Below are positions 6,339 to 7,723 of a stretch of 7,723 nucleotides of DNA, in pieces. Position 1 is the first letter of the stretch, and every line of letters starts with the position of its first letter. The DNA comes from Marinobacterium sp. xm-d-530 (GTDB lineage Bacteria > Pseudomonadota > Gammaproteobacteria > Pseudomonadales > Balneatricaceae), in contig CATEEE010000001.1 in NCBI GenBank assembly GCA_949499045.1, forward strand, positions 1-7,723. Reading direction: 5' to 3'. The notes below the pieces were generated by a model. That model worked only from the letters and a program-made list of their open reading frames with translations. It was not told the DNA's origin and made no database searches. Both the position numbers and the translations under genes were made by a program.

Positions 6339-6691
6339 AACAGTTTCTTGTGATCAGCTCTTCGGCTCCTTATGGAACCGCTCACGCACGTGAAGCAACG
6401 GATCTAGCCCTTGCTACTGCCCTGTTTGATCAGAAGGTTGCTCTGCTGTTTCAAGGTGATGGTGTGTTTCAGTTGCAGGCTAATCAAAACCCAGCAGCGA
6501 TAGAGCAGAAGAACCTCTCTGCGATGCAGCAAGCACTTCCGCTCTATGACGTTGAGGATCTCTTCTATTGTACTGACTCTTTGCAAGAGCGCGGTGTTGA
6601 TCCGGATACTCTCGCTCTGTCAGCCAAACCTTTGAGTCGCAATGAGATCGCATCACTGATTCGCCAACAGGACCATATATTTCATGTCTAG
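6335..6691 (+). CDS. tusC: Sulfurtransferase complex subunit TusC (DsrF family)
   Basis: This 118-residue protein is the structural subunit of the TusBCD complex (E. coli TusC has 119 residues). Conserved stretches include the N-terminal S-S-A-P-Y-G-T motif (9-15), FQGDGVFQL (39-47, compare E. coli FIADGVFQL), YDVEDLFYCTDSLQERG (71-87) and the HIFHV end. In the family TusC is not the sulfur carrier; its role is assembly of the D2C2B2 hexamer. Translation is well supported by GGAG at 6324-6327, 7 nt before the ATG, and by the 4-nt ATGA overlap with tusD. Its own 3' end overlaps tusB by 8 nt. Confidence 0.95.
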   Translation: MKQFLVISSSAPYGTAHAREATDLALATALFDQKVALLFQGDGVFQLQANQNPAAIEQKNLSAMQQALPLYDVEDLFYCTDSLQERGVDPDTLALSAKPLSRNEIASLIRQQDHIFHV

Positions 6692-6977
6692 TTGCAAGGG
6701 CACTCTCTACATCGTTAATACCCCGCCCAACAGTCCTAACAGGCTTCAGGCGTGTCTTGAACTACTTCAAGCTGAAGATCATCTGATTTTAATAGAAAAT
6801 GGTGCCTACTGGGCTTCAGAAGGGCTGAGCAGTTCATTACAAGACCTTCCCTGCCCTGCAAACGCTTTAGTGAGTGATTGTCAGGCTCGCGGAGTCATAA
6901 GCTCACTACCGACCTGCAGTGATGAAGGATTTGTCGATCTTACGGTTCAGTATCCACGCTCGGTAAGTTGGTTCTGA
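6684..6977 (+). CDS. tusB: Sulfurtransferase complex subunit TusB (DsrH family)
   Basis: This 97-residue protein (E. coli TusB has 95) is the third subunit of the TusBCD sulfur relay complex. TusB is the least conserved member. Recognition rests on the LLQAEDHLILIENGAYWA stretch (28-45, compare E. coli LLSEGDELLLLQDGV), DCQARGV (65-71) and the ending FVDLTVQYPRSVSWF, which matches the E. coli FVRLTVKHPSQMAW. The ATG lies inside tusC (8-nt overlap), with AGGA at 6669-6672 about 11 nt upstream as a modest ribosome-binding site. The stop TGA shares one base with the tusE ATG. The operon position between tusC and tusE makes the call secure despite weak conservation. Confidence 0.93.
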   Translation: MSSCKGTLYIVNTPPNSPNRLQACLELLQAEDHLILIENGAYWASEGLSSSLQDLPCPANALVSDCQARGVISSLPTCSDEGFVDLTVQYPRSVSWF

Positions 6978-7315
6978 TGAGTAATAGGCTTAACGGTGTT
7001 AGCTGTCCATTAGATGCCGAAGGGTACCTCGAAGATTTAACTCTGTGGAACAGCGAGATAGCTGAGGCTTTTGCAGAGAGCATCGATCTACCCCTAACGG
7101 AATCTCATTGGGAATTAGTTCACCTGATGCGACAGTTCTATCAGGAGTTTGATCTCTCCCCTGCCATGCGTCCTTTCATTAAATACATCACACTGCATCT
7201 TGGCGCAGACAAGGGAAAAAGCATCTATCTGATGCGACTGTTTCCAGGAGATGGCAGCCCAGTAAAGCGCATTGCCCTGATTGCAGGACTGCCTAAGCCA
7301 GACAACTGTCTATAA
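6977..7315 (+). CDS. tusE: Sulfurtransferase TusE (DsrC/TusE family)
   Basis: This 112-residue sulfur carrier takes sulfur from TusD and works with MnmA on tRNA. The family pattern is clear: DAEGYLEDLTLWN (13-25), SHWELVHLMRQFYQEF (43-58), SPAMRPFIKYI (61-71), LGADKGKSIYLMRLFP (75-90) and the flexible C-terminal arm IAGLPKPDNCL. The penultimate Cys111 is the sulfur-accepting residue. The position 11 residues earlier, where dissimilatory DsrC proteins have their second cysteine, is Ala100, so this is the tRNA-thiolation type, not DsrC. The start is ATG 6977-6979 in a TGATG junction with the tusB stop. A TTG at 6968 would add three residues and is less likely. No clear Shine-Dalgarno sequence is seen, so coupling to tusB is probable. 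The stop lies 10 bp from the convergent hydrolase stop with no room for a terminator. Confidence 0.95.
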   Translation: MSNRLNGVSCPLDAEGYLEDLTLWNSEIAEAFAESIDLPLTESHWELVHLMRQFYQEFDLSPAMRPFIKYITLHLGADKGKSIYLMRLFPGDGSPVKRIALIAGLPKPDNCL

Positions 7316-7325
7316 GTGAGCTGAT

Positions 7326-7723
7326 TTAGACCGCTTTTTTGAACAGGCGATGAAAGTTATCCGCCGATATCTCAGCAACTTCCTCTACTTTTAGACCCTT
7401 AAGATCGGCAACACACTGTGCAACTTCCGCAACATAACCTGGTTGATTTGGCTTTCCACGGTAAGGCACCGGCGCTAGGTAGGGTGAATCGGTCTCTATT
7501 AGAAACTTATCCAGTGGGACTGCTTTAACGACCTCGCGAAGGTCCGCAGCGTTTTTGAACGTGATAATGCCGGAAAAAGAGATCATAAAGCCGAGCTCAA
7601 TCGAGCGCATTGCCATATCCATTGTTTCAGTGAAGCAGTGCATGACACCTGCGGTGTTTGGATCCGCATGCTCCTGCATCACCTCTAAAGTCGCCTCTCT
7701 CGCTTCTCGAGTATGGATGATAA
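7326..7723 (-). CDS. TatD/YcfH family metal-dependent hydrolase (DNase), C-terminal part (5' end outside window)
   Basis: The last 131 residues of a TatD-type amidohydrolase-fold enzyme are visible; E. coli YcfH has 265 residues, so about half is present. Family members are divalent-metal-dependent phosphodiesterases or deoxyribonucleases acting in the cytosol. Visible motifs are IIHTREARE at the cut edge (histidine codon 7715-7713), MHCFTE (histidine codon 7640-7638) and the catalytic aspartate in ETDSPYLAPVP (codon 7490-7488), followed by YRGKPNQPGYV. The tail SADNFHRLFKKAV matches the YcfH pattern (compare TDNFARLF) better than TatD itself. The frame is open through the right edge; the GTG at 7682-7680 is an internal valine codon, not the start. 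It converges with tusE across a 10-bp gap, so the two transcripts probably overlap at their 3' ends. Confidence 0.94.
   Translation of the reverse strand, partial: IIHTREAREATLEVMQEHADPNTAGVMHCFTETMDMAMRSIELGFMISFSGIITFKNAADLREVVKAVPLDKFLIETDSPYLAPVPYRGKPNQPGYVAEVAQCVADLKGLKVEEVAEISADNFHRLFKKAV

Noticed and set aside
6968..6976. TTG start for tusE three residues upstream
   Set aside because: The ATG at 6977 sits in a TGATG coupling junction and is the more typical start.

Overview
The window looks like ordinary chromosomal core sequence from a marine-type gammaproteobacterium, possibly of the Oceanospirillales/Pseudomonadales side. This placement is inferred from three things: the single-chain (monomeric) NADP isocitrate dehydrogenase, the yccA-tusDCBE gene order that I recall from Pseudomonas, and a PreP-type M16C peptidase. 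GC content is intermediate and nearly all the DNA is coding. I see no insertion sequence, prophage gene, CRISPR array, tRNA or rRNA.

Layout from left to right. Bases 1-1065 (+) hold the C-terminal half of icd, which ends at a strong, probably bidirectional hairpin terminator (1080-1110) followed by an isolated perfect inverted repeat (1132-1154). On the minus strand, a gene for a 970-residue PreP-like zinc metallopeptidase (4937 down to 2025) overlaps by 4 nt a gene for an EamA/DMT-family ten-helix transporter (2028 down to 1171), forming a tight two-gene operon. A 231-bp divergent intergenic region (4938-5168) carries promoter-like elements and small hairpins. It is followed on the plus strand by yccA (Bax inhibitor-1 family membrane protein) with its own terminator (5874-5899). 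The tusD-tusC-tusB-tusE operon (5940-7315) comes next, with every junction overlapping. Finally the 3' half of a convergent tatD/ycfH-type metal-dependent hydrolase gene runs off the right edge on the minus strand.

How the genes work together. TusBCD and TusE form the sulfur relay that carries persulfide sulfur from TusA to MnmA for 2-thiolation of U34 in tRNA; the relay cysteines of TusD (Cys78) and TusE (Cys111) are both present. YccA is known in E. coli as a membrane partner of the FtsH protease, and the neighbouring PreP-like enzyme is an oligopeptidase, so both touch protein turnover. Nothing in the sequence shows that these divergent units are linked in function. The coupling of the peptidase with a transporter is the most suggestive functional pairing.

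I did not find a clear undescribed system. The items most worth a second look are the isolated palindrome after icd, the peptidase-transporter coupling, the probable leaderless start of tusD, the structured yccA upstream region with a sigma-32-like -35 box, and the strong CTA leucine preference in icd.
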